A stretch of DNA of 34,489 nucleotides from positions 1-34,489 of the forward strand of contig NZ_JAGSOI010000024.1 of assembly GCF_023684405.1 (NCBI RefSeq), in the 5' to 3' direction. The translations under genes and the position numbers were made by a program. Positions 8,271 through 16,654 of the stretch are shown here, piece by piece. Each line of letters begins with the position of its first letter. Position 1 is the stretch's first letter. The stretch comes from Methanococcoides seepicolus. GTDB lineage: Archaea > Halobacteriota > Methanosarcinia > Methanosarcinales > Methanosarcinaceae. The notes under the pieces are model-generated. The model had not been told where the DNA came from. It ran no database searches and saw only the letters and a list, made by a program, of their open reading frames with translations.

Positions 8271-8614
8271 TAGAGATAGGACTTATTCAGGATATTATCA
8301 GCACATTCCTGCTTGTAGTAGGAGCATTCTTCGTATTCCTTGGGATGGTAGGATTGATCCGCTTGCCTGATGTATATAATCGTTTACATGCCACTACCAA
8401 GATAGGCACGCTCGGTGCATTTGGAGTTATGTTGAGTATTGTAGCAAAGGTAGGACTCGAACCCATAGGCGTGAAAGCCATAACAGTTGGTCTTTTCATT
8501 CTGCTCACAGCACCAGTTGCCGCACACATGATAGGCAGAGCTGCTCACAGGCACGGAGTAGGCCTTTGTAAAGAGTCCGTCATTGACGAATACGGCAAAG
8601 AATACAATAAATGA
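8267..8614 (+). CDS. mrpG: MrpG, Na+/H+ antiporter subunit G
   Basis: A 115-residue protein with three transmembrane helices and the PhaG/MnhG signature FLGMVGLIRLPDVYNRLHATTKIGTLGAFGVML. The start codon is TTG. It overlaps the mrpF stop as TTGA and is preceded 8 nt upstream by a GAGGGGG ribosome-binding site. It completes the seven-subunit Mrp set, with no subunit missing or fused. A short hydrophilic tail of about 20 residues follows the last helix. Confidence 0.93.
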   Translation: MIEIGLIQDIISTFLLVVGAFFVFLGMVGLIRLPDVYNRLHATTKIGTLGAFGVMLSIVAKVGLEPIGVKAITVGLFILLTAPVAAHMIGRAAHRHGVGLCKESVIDEYGKEYNK

Positions 8615-8651
8615 TGGAAAATAGAGAAACGAAAAGGTCCATCAATTAATT

Positions 8652-9704
8652 ATGAGTAACAAAACACTGGTCATTCGGGCTGACAGCGACAATTTCGAAG
8701 AGGAGCTGTCAAAGGCTGCCAGCATTATCAAAGAAGGTGGCACCGTTGCTTTCCCCACGGAAACGGTCTACGGCCTGGGAGCCAATGCTCTGGACCCTGA
8801 TGCTGTGAAGAAGATCTTTGCAGCAAAAGGAAGACCTGCAGACAATCCGCTCATAGTCCATGTCTCCAGCAAAGACCAGTGCGGAGATCTGGCAGAGGAT
8901 ATAAACCAAACTGCATTCAGGCTTATGGATGAATTCTGGCCAGGACCACTCACACTCATACTGAAAGCAAAGAAGATAGTGCCTGAAATTACCACCGGCG
9001 GACTTGACACAGTCGGCCTGAGAATGCCTGCCAATGATATCGCCCTTGAGCTTATAAGGATGTCCGGAACTGCAGTAGCAGCACCCAGTGCCAACACTTC
9101 CGGACGACCAAGTCCCACAAGTGCCGAACACGTCATACAGGACCTTGATGGAAAAATAGATGCAATAATAGACGGAGGGATAGTGGAGATAGGATTGGAA
9201 TCAACGGTGGTGGATGTTACCGGAGATATACCAGTGGTCCTGCGTCCCGGACAGGTCAGTGCAGAAGATATCAAAGAATGTGTAGGGCACGTAGAAATTG
9301 GATATACCGACAGGACCCTTGAGGAAAGCGAGACTGCGAGATCACCAGGAATGAAGTACACGCACTATTCACCTGAGACAAAGGTCATACTCATAGAGGG
9401 TAGGCCGGAGAATGTTAAAAGTACAATGACGGAGCTAATAACAAACTGCCACAAGGAAGGGAAAATGGTCGGACTTCTTGCAACTGAAGAAACATCAGGT
9501 TCGATAAATGCCGATGAGATGTTCTCACTTGGTAAAAGAAATGAACCTGCCCAGGCAGCCCATAGTATATTTATGGGCCTGCGACATCTTGATAGTAAGG
9601 AAATTGACCTGATCCTTGTCGATGGGACATTGAAAACAGAAGGAATCGGAGCTGCCGTATTTAATCGGTTACGTAAAGCGGCGGACGAGATAAAAAAAGT
9701 ATAA
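8652..9704 (+). CDS. L-threonylcarbamoyladenylate synthase (Sua5/TsaC)
   Basis: A 350-residue enzyme that makes threonylcarbamoyl-AMP from threonine, bicarbonate and ATP. This is the first step of the universal tRNA modification t6A at position 37 of ANN-decoding tRNAs. The YrdC-type domain (about residues 10-200) shows GGTVAFPTETVYGLGANA, KGRPADNPLIVHV and the nucleotide-binding SANTSGRPSPT. A linker with SPGMKYTHYSPE leads into the C-terminal Sua5 domain (about 240-350). The length therefore fits the two-domain Sua5 rather than the short TsaC. It follows mrpG by 37 nt on the same strand and may be co-transcribed with it. Confidence 0.93.
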   Translation: MSNKTLVIRADSDNFEEELSKAASIIKEGGTVAFPTETVYGLGANALDPDAVKKIFAAKGRPADNPLIVHVSSKDQCGDLAEDINQTAFRLMDEFWPGPLTLILKAKKIVPEITTGGLDTVGLRMPANDIALELIRMSGTAVAAPSANTSGRPSPTSAEHVIQDLDGKIDAIIDGGIVEIGLESTVVDVTGDIPVVLRPGQVSAEDIKECVGHVEIGYTDRTLEESETARSPGMKYTHYSPETKVILIEGRPENVKSTMTELITNCHKEGKMVGLLATEETSGSINADEMFSLGKRNEPAQAAHSIFMGLRHLDSKEIDLILVDGTLKTEGIGAAVFNRLRKAADEIKKV

Positions 9705-9712
9705 ATAGGGAA

Positions 9713-9958
9713 GTGTATCCACTGAAAACAGAAAAAAAGGAATACAATGTTGCAAAACAAGAATACTATGCAATCACAAAAAGGAACAAGAAGATAGCTA
9801 TGGCCGACATGCTTATCCTCGGCACAGGACTTCTACTCAAATACTTTGACCAAGCCGAAATCGGAAAACATTTCATGTGGCTCGGATTCGTTCTGCTGAT
9901 ATACATATTCGGCACGAATATGATGGCACGTAATGACCTTAGAAAACAACAACCATAA
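9713..9958 (+). CDS. Small two-helix membrane protein, unknown function
   Basis: An 81-residue ORF beginning at GTG 8 nt after sua5; no in-frame ATG lies near. The N-terminal 28 residues are strongly basic and polar (KTEKKEYNVAKQEYYAITKR). Two hydrophobic segments follow (about 30-46 and 53-71) and a basic tail. I do not recognise a family. The short distance to sua5 and the termination structure behind it suggest it is the last gene of that transcript. The GTG start has only a weak ribosome-binding site (AGGGA very close), so the exact start is uncertain. Confidence 0.6.
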   Translation: MYPLKTEKKEYNVAKQEYYAITKRNKKIAMADMLILGTGLLLKYFDQAEIGKHFMWLGFVLLIYIFGTNMMARNDLRKQQP

Positions 9959-9988
9959 TTATTTTTTTAATAACAAAAGGGTAAGAAC

Positions 9989-10010
9989 TTCGGAGGTATA
10001 TACCTCCGAA
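9989..10010. terminator. 22-bp perfect palindrome between convergent genes
   Basis: TTCGGAGGTA-TA-TACCTCCGAA is a perfect dyad placed 30 bp after the plus-strand gene and 21 bp after the stop of srp54 on the minus strand. A T-rich run (9959-9968) precedes it for the plus-strand transcript. The simplest reading is a bidirectional terminator or 3'-end structure. A protein-binding site cannot be excluded. Confidence 0.6.
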
Positions 10011-10031
10011 AATACTTCATTACTACAATAC

Positions 10032-11351
10032 TTACATACCCATCTTCTTCATCATTTTCTGCATATTGAACTTACCGCCACGAAGTCCCTTCATGGCATT
10101 TTGCATCATCTTGTGATATTTCAGGAGGTCACGTACAGCATCCGGACTGCTGCCTGAACCCAGGGATATTCTCCTGATGCGTGCACTACCGATCAGCCTT
10201 GGATTGAGGAGTTCCTCATCGGTCATGGAGTCCATTAGAACACGATAACCTTTCATTTTATCTTCAGTGACCTTGTAAGCATCATCTGAGAGCTTAGCCC
10301 CCATGCCTCCAAGAGGGAGCATCTGCATGATCTGTTTCATAGGACCCATCTTATTCATTGCCTCAAGCTGTGAATACATGTCCTTGAGAGTGAAACGGCC
10401 CCGCATCATGGCCTCCATGTCAATGTCCTCTTCGGAAAGGGTCTCCTCTGCCTTTTCGATCAGTGATTTGATATCACCCATACCAAGAAGACGGGAAATG
10501 AACCTGTCCGGTTCGAACTTCTCGAGGTCGTCCGGAGTTTCGCCCACACCAATGAAAGCAATGGCGGAATTCGTCTCGGAGACAGCGGACAATGCCCCAC
10601 CACCTTTTGCAGTACCATCCAGCTTGGAGATGACAACTCCGGAAATACCCACCGAATCATTGAAAGCCCTTGCCTGCTCACTTGCCTGCTGACCAATAGC
10701 ACCATCAAGGACCAGTAACGTGTAATCCGGTTGTGCTACCTTGTGGATCTGCTCCATCTCATCGATGAGGTCAGCTTCCAGAGAGTGACGGCCAGCAGTA
10801 TCCACGATAAGTACATCGTTCTTCTCAAGCTCCGCCAATCCTCTTTCCACAATCCCCACCGCGTCAGGATTATCTTCTTCGCCGTAGAATGGAACGTTCA
10901 ATTTGTCACAAAGGGTCTTCAACTGTTGATAAGCACCCGGACGGAACGTATCTGCACAAACGACCGCAGGCTTCATTCCTTTTCTCTGGAAATAGCGGGA
11001 TAGTTTGGAAGTGGTAGTGGTCTTACCGCTGCCCTGCAGACCGATCATCATGATCGTTTGAGGTTTTAGCGGAATGTCAGCGCTTCTGCCTACGATACTG
11101 ATGAGTTCATGATAAACTATCTTGATGACATGCTCACGTGGGTTCATGCCTGGCGGAACTTCTTCCTTCAAGGCACGTTCCTTGATGTGACTGGACATCT
11201 GCATTACAAGCTTGACATTGACATCCGCCTGCAGCAATGCCCTTTGTATATCCTTTACGACCTCAGTGACCGTTCTTTCATCGATGCGCCCAGCGCCGAC
11301 CAGTTTCTTTAAAGCGTCCTGAAGGGAACTGCCGAGTTTATCCATTACCAT
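10032..11351 (-). CDS. srp54: Signal recognition particle protein SRP54
   Basis: A 439-residue GTPase that binds 7S RNA and the signal sequences of nascent membrane and secreted proteins, then docks with FtsY at the membrane. The N domain (1-90) is followed by the G domain with [13 protein letters not shown] (about 104-116), DTFRPGA (134-140), DTAGRH (184-189) and [11 protein letters not shown]. The methionine-rich M domain starts near 320 ([25 protein letters not shown]) and ends in [16 protein letters not shown]. The first ATG is chosen because AGGATGAT lies 6 nt upstream; an ATG two codons later is also possible. Size and layout are normal for archaea. Confidence 0.97.
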   Translation of the reverse strand: MVMDKLGSSLQDALKKLVGAGRIDERTVTEVVKDIQRALLQADVNVKLVMQMSSHIKERALKEEVPPGMNPREHVIKIVYHELISIVGRSADIPLKPQTIMMIGLQGSGKTTTTSKLSRYFQRKGMKPAVVCADTFRPGAYQQLKTLCDKLNVPFYGEEDNPDAVGIVERGLAELEKNDVLIVDTAGRHSLEADLIDEMEQIHKVAQPDYTLLVLDGAIGQQASEQARAFNDSVGISGVVISKLDGTAKGGGALSAVSETNSAIAFIGVGETPDDLEKFEPDRFISRLLGMGDIKSLIEKAEETLSEEDIDMEAMMRGRFTLKDMYSQLEAMNKMGPMKQIMQMLPLGGMGAKLSDDAYKVTEDKMKGYRVLMDSMTDEELLNPRLIGSARIRRISLGSGSSPDAVRDLLKYHKMMQNAMKGLRGGKFNMQKMMKKMGM

Positions 11352-11556
11352 ATAATGATCATCCTGTGAAATTGATATAAAATAAAGTATGATTTAATGT
11401 GTGATTTCCTGAAACAAAGAGGTGAGCTTTATTTAATAACCTTTTGAAAACAATAGTAATTAAAATAGAAAATATTTAAACTTATAGAACCAGAACAAAG
11501 ATATAAAGTTAGATAAGTATTAGTGAAATTAATATTGGAGAAAATAGTAGATTGAA

Positions 11557-11631
11557 TAGCGGGGGATGGATTCGAACCATCGGTCTACGGGTTATGAGCC
11601 CGTCGGGATCTCCTGGCTACCCCACCCCGCT
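11557..11631 (-). tRNA. Initiator tRNA-Met (anticodon CAT)
   Basis: The acceptor AGCGGGG pairs with CCCCGCT, and the discriminator is A. The anticodon stem ACGGG/CCCGT carries the run of three G-C pairs typical of initiator tRNAs around loop CTCATAA. The A1-U72 pair is also typical of archaeal initiator tRNA. The T arm contains GGTTCGAATCC. No CCA is encoded. A TATA-like element on the minus strand near 11696-11704 is a possible promoter. Confidence 0.93.
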
Positions 11632-11827
11632 AAGAGTGAGTTATTCATGCATTGTGTGACTGTACCACACTTGCAACCCTACTACTGCGCACTGGCATAT
11701 ATAGTTTGCGTACAACCCGCCTTCTGAAACTACTTTTACCTCATGTCAAGGTATAGATAAGGATAACAAATGATCTCATGCCATAAATCTTTAAATATAT
11801 CGCAACTAATAGGGAATCGGTGAACAG

Positions 11828-12259
11828 ATGCCACATAAATGTACCCGATGTGAAAAAATATTCGAAGACGGGGCCGAAGTAATTCTAAGCGGCTGTCCGA
11901 ACTGTGGCTGGAACAAGTTCCTTTATGTAAAGGACATGGAGCCTGAAGAAGAAGCCAAAGAAAAAGAGGTCCAAGTACAGCCAGAGATAGTGGACAGTGT
12001 AGAAGAGGACATCCCGGCAGAACAGTTCATCAGAGAAATAGATGATATCATCGGCATTGGACATCAAAGAGAAACAGTTGAAAAAGAAGAAGAAGGGGAA
12101 CGCGTAGAGTCCGTAAGAATACTCGGACCTGGCTCCTATGAACTGAACCTGAACTCCCTCTTTGAAAGGGAAGAGATAGTCATGGCTATCAAACAGGATG
12201 GAACATATGCAGTAGACCTCTCCTCTGCTTTCAGAAAGAAAAAGAAGAAACACAATTGA
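11828..12259 (+). CDS. OapC/ArvC-type zinc-ribbon protein
   Basis: A 143-residue protein with an N-terminal zinc ribbon, CTRC (residues 5-8) and CPNC (23-26). It is followed by a very acidic linker rich in Glu (about 40-105) and a conserved C-terminal block (RILGPGSYELNLNSLFEREEIVMAIKQDGTYAVDLSSAF) ending in a lysine-rich tail. This layout matches the archaeal zinc-ribbon family called OapC/ArvC (COG3364), which is thought to bind nucleic acid. GGTGA lies 4 nt before the ATG. A TATA element (11789-11800) sits about 30 bp before it, giving a very short leader. Its molecular task is not established. Confidence 0.82.
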   Translation: MPHKCTRCEKIFEDGAEVILSGCPNCGWNKFLYVKDMEPEEEAKEKEVQVQPEIVDSVEEDIPAEQFIREIDDIIGIGHQRETVEKEEEGERVESVRILGPGSYELNLNSLFEREEIVMAIKQDGTYAVDLSSAFRKKKKKHN

Positions 12260-12334
12260 ATCATCAGATGCATCAATTGATCCTAGATCCCAACAATTCA
12301 TTTCAAGAGGTTATCATTGAAGTCTGGGGAGTGG

Positions 12335-13096
12335 ATGACAGGAACCTATGACAGAAAATGGGAAATTGACTTCCTGAGAGGAATAGCGATCATACTGATG
12401 GTTTTTTTCCATCTGCTCTATGACCTTGAGTTCCTGGGTTACCATGAAAGTAATGTCCAGACAGAGATCGTTTACCTGATAGGAAGAGCAGCAGCATTTT
12501 TATTCATATTTGTAGCAGGAATATCACTCACCTTAAGCTTCTCAAAACAACTTGAACTGGAGCAGACCAAACCTAAATTTACAAAATATGTAAAAAGAGG
12601 ATTGAAGATATTTTTGTGGGGGATGGTAATAACTGCCGGAAGCTACATTTTTTTGAAAGAAGGCATTATTATATTCGGAGTACTCCACTTCATAGGAGTT
12701 GCTATAATACTTTCATATCCATTTCTGAAATATCGTATCCCAAGCCTGGTTACAGCTATTTTGATAATAATCACCGGGATGCTTTTACGAACAATTACAA
12801 TAGAACAGCCCTGGCTGTTATGGATAGGTATCCAGCCAACAGGATTTAGATCATACGATTATTTCCCGTTGATCCCATGGTTCGGAGTGATGCTAATAGG
12901 CATTTTTACAGGAAATGAACTTTATCCGCAATACAAAAGGAAGTTTGCCCTTTCGGACATTTCCGAACTTCTCCCCATAAGGATATTGACGTACATGGGT
13001 AAAAGATCACTGCTTATCTATCTGCTTCATCAACCAGTACTGATAGCTATCCTCTACATTGCAGGATTTGCAGACCTAAGCCAATTCACATCATGA
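12335..13096 (+). CDS. DUF1624/HGSNAT-type membrane acyltransferase-like protein
   Basis: A polytopic membrane protein of about 253 residues. The conserved start of the family is WEIDFLRGIAIILMVFFHLLYDL, where the R and H residues in the first helix region are characteristic. Later blocks include GRAAAFLFIFVAGISLTLSFSK, IFGVLHFIGVAIILSY, PWFGVMLIGIF and KRSLLIYLLHQPVLI. The family (heparan-alpha-glucosaminide acetyltransferase catalytic domain) is predicted to move acyl groups onto sugars across membranes; no substrate can be named here. I chose ATG 12335, preceded by GGGGAG at 3 nt. A TTG at 12317 with AGAGGT 5 nt upstream is a serious alternative and would add six residues. It is convergent to the DNA polymerase gene with only 14 bp between stops. 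Confidence 0.82.
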   Translation: MTGTYDRKWEIDFLRGIAIILMVFFHLLYDLEFLGYHESNVQTEIVYLIGRAAAFLFIFVAGISLTLSFSKQLELEQTKPKFTKYVKRGLKIFLWGMVITAGSYIFLKEGIIIFGVLHFIGVAIILSYPFLKYRIPSLVTAILIIITGMLLRTITIEQPWLLWIGIQPTGFRSYDYFPLIPWFGVMLIGIFTGNELYPQYKRKFALSDISELLPIRILTYMGKRSLLIYLLHQPVLIAILYIAGFADLSQFTS

Positions 13097-13110
13097 AATG
13101 TTAATGATGC

Positions 13111-14175
13111 TTAGAAGAAATCCGAAAGTCGGGTCTGCCTTTCATCGAGCTTGTCCAGTTTTGTGACACCCACACCTAACAGGCGTAATTTATTTTTCCC
13201 ATTGAATTCCTGAAGCAACACTTTTGCGGTTTTCCTGATAGTAACAATGTCATCGGAATGTGCAGCAAGTGTTTTTGCTCTTGTATAGGTTGTGAAATCT
13301 GCAAATCGGACCTTTATTGTAACGGTCTTGAACAAGTATTTCTTCTGTGAAAGGGAAGCATGGACATGCTCTGAGAGAGTATCCACCACACTTCCCAGAT
13401 ATTTTACATCAGAAGTATCCTTATCGAAAGTGTCCTCTTTACTGATGGACTTTATATCCCCACTTTCCTGAACTTTACGCCCATCCACACCATTGGCAAG
13501 CTGATGCATGACCAGACCGAACTTACCAAACTTCTCGCGTAATTCCTGGACATCATATACAGCAAGTTCCCCGATCGTCCCGATACCCATCTGCCCCAGC
13601 ATTACACTCGTTTTCTTGCCAACACCCGATATTCGGGAAACATCCAGAGGATAAAGGAAAGAACGGACATCCTCAGGGCGCACAATAGTCAAACCATCGG
13701 GTTTTTGGAAATCTGATGCTATTTTCGCAATGGACTTGTTAGGGCCGATACCGACTGAACAGGTGATGCCCTCCTTTTGAAAGACATCTTCTTTTATCTG
13801 TAACGCCAGTTTTTCAGCCTCATCCAGCCCGGAAACGACATCGGAAACATCAAGATAAGCTTCATCCACACTTACTTGCTGGAACTTTGAAGAATAGCCC
13901 CTGAGCAGTTCCATAATGGAGTTGGAGACCTTCTTGTACAGAGGCATGTTAACACGCAGATATACAGCTTCAGGACAGAGGCGATATGCTTTTGAGATAG
14001 CCATTGCGGACTTTATCCCAAACTCACGTGCCTCATAGGAACAGGTGCTTACAACACCCCTGTTACCCTCTTGCAGCGGATCAGAGCCAACCACAACAGG
14101 CAACCCTTTGAGTGTAGGATCTGCAGCTACTTCCACGGATGAATAGAAGCTGTCCATGTCAATATGAAAGATCAT
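13111..14175 (-). CDS. dinB: DNA polymerase IV (DinB, Y-family) with PCNA-binding tail
   Basis: A 354-residue translesion DNA polymerase. Catalytic acids are visible in IFHIDMDSFY (D6, D8) and VSVDEAYLDVS (D104, E105). The palm and fingers include VVSTCSYEAREFGIKSAM, and the thumb has helix-hairpin-helix motifs around GIGPNKSIAKIASDFQKPDG and ISGVGKKTSVMLGQMGIGTIGEL. The little-finger domain follows from about residue 235. The protein ends in QTRLSDFF, a canonical PIP box for docking on PCNA. The ORF extends upstream to 14283, but ATG 14175 has GGTGAG at 9 nt and gives the usual N-terminus of the family. It is divergent from the small membrane gene at 14311. Confidence 0.95.
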   Translation of the reverse strand: MIFHIDMDSFYSSVEVAADPTLKGLPVVVGSDPLQEGNRGVVSTCSYEAREFGIKSAMAISKAYRLCPEAVYLRVNMPLYKKVSNSIMELLRGYSSKFQQVSVDEAYLDVSDVVSGLDEAEKLALQIKEDVFQKEGITCSVGIGPNKSIAKIASDFQKPDGLTIVRPEDVRSFLYPLDVSRISGVGKKTSVMLGQMGIGTIGELAVYDVQELREKFGKFGLVMHQLANGVDGRKVQESGDIKSISKEDTFDKDTSDVKYLGSVVDTLSEHVHASLSQKKYLFKTVTIKVRFADFTTYTRAKTLAAHSDDIVTIRKTAKVLLQEFNGKNKLRLLGVGVTKLDKLDERQTRLSDFF

Positions 14176-14310
14176 TTTAATAGTCTCACCAGCCCATTCA
14201 TAAACAACATGATTGAAAATGTTTGTGCACATTAGCAGACATTCAGCAAAGGATTTAATCCATAAAGGACATTGAGGATTCATAACGTATAGAGCTATAG
14301 GAAATGAACA

Positions 14311-14601
14311 ATGTATAGATACATAGCCATTGCAGCATATTGCGTAGTCCTTTTCCTGACACTTCGTGATATCAGGATATTTCGCCGCACAAGATTTGAT
14401 TCATACAGAAAAGGAGCAATTAAAGGAATTGTGGCATCCACAGTAGTACTACTGGGCATCATTGTAGTAGAGGTCAACGCTGAGATCGGATTGGTGATAG
14501 TGTTCATAGGCCTTTACATAAACCGCAAAGGGATGCGTGAAAATGTATTCAATGAAGCGAACACTGTCGAGCGACTTATGGGAAAGAGCGATATAAATTG
14601 A
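14311..14601 (+). CDS. Small membrane protein, unknown function
   Basis: A 96-residue protein with a hydrophobic N-terminal helix (YIAIAAYCVVLFL). A basic loop with several arginines follows, then two close hydrophobic helices (GIVASTVVLLGIIVV and IGLVIVFIGLYI), and a polar tail. An AGGA sequence lies about 7 nt before the ATG. I do not recognise a family. It lies between dinB (divergent) and the eS17-dapA-dapB operon. The 135-bp gap to dinB is long enough for separate promoters. Confidence 0.65.
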   Translation: MYRYIAIAAYCVVLFLTLRDIRIFRRTRFDSYRKGAIKGIVASTVVLLGIIVVEVNAEIGLVIVFIGLYINRKGMRENVFNEANTVERLMGKSDIN

Positions 14602-14720
14602 GCAGCCACCTTCAAATAAAGCATTAGAAGATGCCCTCAATCCAAAAGATATAAATGTAAAGGTTTTCTATAAGGCGATACTCTTAATAATATCTATCTA
14701 AATTTACTGGAGATACTTAA

Positions 14721-14915
14721 ATGGGAAATATTAGACAAACACATATCAAGAACATTTCATTCCGTCTGGTCGAGAACTATGGAGACATTTTTACAACAGA
14801 TTTTGACACAAACAAGCTCCTTGTCTCTCAATACACAACTATCGAGGGCAAAGTAATCAGAAACCGTGTAGCAGGTTACGTTACCCGCAAGATCAGATAT
14901 CCAAAATTAATTTAA
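14721..14915 (+). CDS. rps17e: Ribosomal protein eS17
   Basis: A 64-residue small-subunit ribosomal protein of the archaeal/eukaryotic type. It begins [20 protein letters not shown] and ends with [20 protein letters not shown], as expected for the short archaeal eS17. GGAG lies 9 nt before the ATG. TATA-like elements (14649-14658 and 14666-14673) precede it. It leads the transcript that continues into dapA (19 nt gap) and dapB, so a ribosomal protein and lysine synthesis share a promoter. This order is familiar in Methanosarcinaceae. Confidence 0.93.
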   Translation: MGNIRQTHIKNISFRLVENYGDIFTTDFDTNKLLVSQYTTIEGKVIRNRVAGYVTRKIRYPKLI

Positions 14916-14934
14916 GTCCAGGAAGTGGAACGCT

Positions 14935-15810
14935 ATGTTCGAAGGAGTATTACCGGCGCTTATAACTCCGTTCACGAAGGATGACACCATCGACAGGACC
15001 GGTCTGATAAAGAATATCGAATTTGCTGAGAATGGCAGAGTGACCGGTGTAGTTGTCTGTGGTACCACAGGCGAATCTGCTACATTAGCTACTGCAGAAC
15101 ACATGGAAGTCATCGATATCGCAGTAGAATGTGCGAACGTACCGGTAGTTGCCGGCACCGGCTCGAACAATACGGCTGAAGCAGTGGAACTAACAAAACA
15201 CGCTGAAGATGCCGGAGCCTCAGGTGCTCTTGTAATATCTCCTTATTACAACAAACCGAACAAAGCGGGACTTATATCTCATTTTAGAACAATAGCAGAA
15301 GCAGTGGAAATACCTATTGTGCTCTACAACGTGCCTTCACGTACAGGGCAGGACATTCCACTGGAAGTTATCACAGAGCTTGCCAAGATCAATAATATTG
15401 TAGGTATCAAGGAAGCAAGCGGCAGTCTTGACAAGGCATCACAGATAATCGAGAACACAATGGATGAGGATTTCAAGGTCACATCAGGAGATGATGGACT
15501 TACCTTACCTATAATGAGTATAGGGGGATGTGGTGTTATATCTGTGGCAGCGAACGTTGTGCCGGACAGGATGAGCAGGCTTGTCAATGCCTTTAACGAA
15601 GGTGACACGGCAACCGCTCGACAGCTACACTATGAAATGGCTCCACTTATACGTGCTCTTTTCAATGAGACGAACCCAGTACCAATAAAGTGTGCAATGG
15701 AACTTGTTGGCCTCAATGCAGGTCACTTAAGACCACCTCTTGCACCGATAAGTGCTGAGAACAATAAACTCCTTGCAAATTGTCTGAAGGAACTCGGGTG
15801 CATACAATGA
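14935..15810 (+). CDS. dapA: 4-hydroxy-tetrahydrodipicolinate synthase (DapA)
   Basis: A 291-residue TIM-barrel enzyme that condenses pyruvate with aspartate semialdehyde, the first committed step of the diaminopimelate route to lysine. Visible active-site features are CGTTGESATL (TTGE at 44-47 binds the keto acid), the catalytic tyrosine in VLYNVPSRTG (Y131) and the Schiff-base lysine in IVGIKEASG (K159). The length is normal. It has a GGAAGTGG ribosome-binding site. It lies 19 nt after eS17 and its stop overlaps the start of dapB, so the two enzymes of consecutive steps are made together. Confidence 0.97.
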   Translation: MFEGVLPALITPFTKDDTIDRTGLIKNIEFAENGRVTGVVVCGTTGESATLATAEHMEVIDIAVECANVPVVAGTGSNNTAEAVELTKHAEDAGASGALVISPYYNKPNKAGLISHFRTIAEAVEIPIVLYNVPSRTGQDIPLEVITELAKINNIVGIKEASGSLDKASQIIENTMDEDFKVTSGDDGLTLPIMSIGGCGVISVAANVVPDRMSRLVNAFNEGDTATARQLHYEMAPLIRALFNETNPVPIKCAMELVGLNAGHLRPPLAPISAENNKLLANCLKELGCIQ

Positions 15811-16598
15811 TAAACGCAGGAGTTACAGGTGCCTCCGGAAGAATGGGGAAGCTCATCATTGAGAACATCATCAAGATGGAAGGAATACAGCTATCTTCCG
15901 CTTTCGATCTTATGAACATCGGCAAGGACGTAGGAGAAGTTGCACAAGTCGGGAAGCTCAACGTGAGCATCTCTGATGTAGCGGACATGCCAACCGTTCT
16001 GAAAGAATCAAAGACCGACGTGGTCATTGATTTCACTATTGCCCCTGCAACCGCTGCAAACGCACCAGCAGTAGCTGGAGCCGGAGTTGACCTCATCATA
16101 GGAACAACCGGATTCAGTGATGAACAGCGTGCCACCATCGAAGATGCCATAATCAGGAACGGCACCTCAGCAGTTATCTCACCAAACTATTCAGTTGGTG
16201 TCAATGTCTTTTTCAAGATACTTCAGGAAACCGCAAAGTACCTTTCAGAATACGACATCGAGATAATCGAAGCCCACCACAACCAGAAGAAAGATGCACC
16301 AAGCGGAACTGCCATGAAAGCAGCAGAGGTCATCAGTGAGACTTTGGGCGGTAAGGACTTTGTTTACGGACGCGAAGGTCTCGCACCAAGACATAAAGAG
16401 ATCGGCATTCATGCAGTTCGCGGAGGAGACATTGTGGGTGATCATACAGTTCTCTTTGCCGGAGACGGCGAAAGGATAGAGATCAAGCATCAGGCACATT
16501 CCAGAAATGCATTCGCATCAGGCGCAGTAAAAGCAGCCATCTGGATCAATAATGCAGGACCAGGCATCCATACAATGGATGATATTCTGGGATTCTGA
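15807..16598 (+). CDS. dapB: 4-hydroxy-tetrahydrodipicolinate reductase (DapB)
   Basis: A 263-residue NAD(P)H-dependent reductase, the step after DapA in lysine/diaminopimelate synthesis. The Rossmann motif GVTGASGRMGKL is at residues 5-16. VDLIIGTTGF, PNYSVGVNVFFK, EIIEAHHNQKKDAPSGTA (catalytic His and Lys) and the substrate-binding region follow. The open frame extends nine codons upstream, but ATG 15807 overlaps the dapA stop as ATGA, has GGGTG nearby and gives the standard N-terminus. The gene is followed by a T-rich terminator and then the IS91-like element. Confidence 0.97.
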   Translation: MINAGVTGASGRMGKLIIENIIKMEGIQLSSAFDLMNIGKDVGEVAQVGKLNVSISDVADMPTVLKESKTDVVIDFTIAPATAANAPAVAGAGVDLIIGTTGFSDEQRATIEDAIIRNGTSAVISPNYSVGVNVFFKILQETAKYLSEYDIEIIEAHHNQKKDAPSGTAMKAAEVISETLGGKDFVYGREGLAPRHKEIGIHAVRGGDIVGDHTVLFAGDGERIEIKHQAHSRNAFASGAVKAAIWINNAGPGIHTMDDILGF

Positions 16599-16635
16599 CC
16601 TTTTTTCATTAAACAAGAAAGCACCCTTCAGGTGC
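16599..16635 (+). terminator. Terminator region of the eS17-dapA-dapB operon
   Basis: The stop codon of dapB is followed at once by CCTTTTTTCATT, a U-rich archaeal termination signal. Then comes a small hairpin GCACC-CTTCA-GGTGC (16621-16635) followed by AAATTTATT. Confidence 0.5.
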
Positions 16636-16645
16636 AAATTTATTG

Positions 16646-16654
16646 TAGGTACGA
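16646..16654. repeat. Left copy of a 9-bp direct repeat flanking the IS91-like element
   Basis: TAGGTACGA here is repeated exactly at 17864-17872, on the other side of the transposase. The bases before it also resemble each other (AAATTTATTG versus AAATATTGCTTA). It directly abuts the outermost stop codon of the interrupted transposase frame. Confidence 0.5.

Noticed and set aside
8768-9361. Long open frame (197 codons) on the minus strand inside sua5
   Set aside because: It is antisense to a well-conserved enzyme and is rich in Ser/Thr/Ile typical of a shadow frame; no ribosome-binding site is seen.
14176-14283. 36-codon extension of dinB upstream of ATG 14175
   Set aside because: The family starts at MIFHIDMD. 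The ribosome-binding site fits ATG 14175, and the extension occupies the divergent promoter region.
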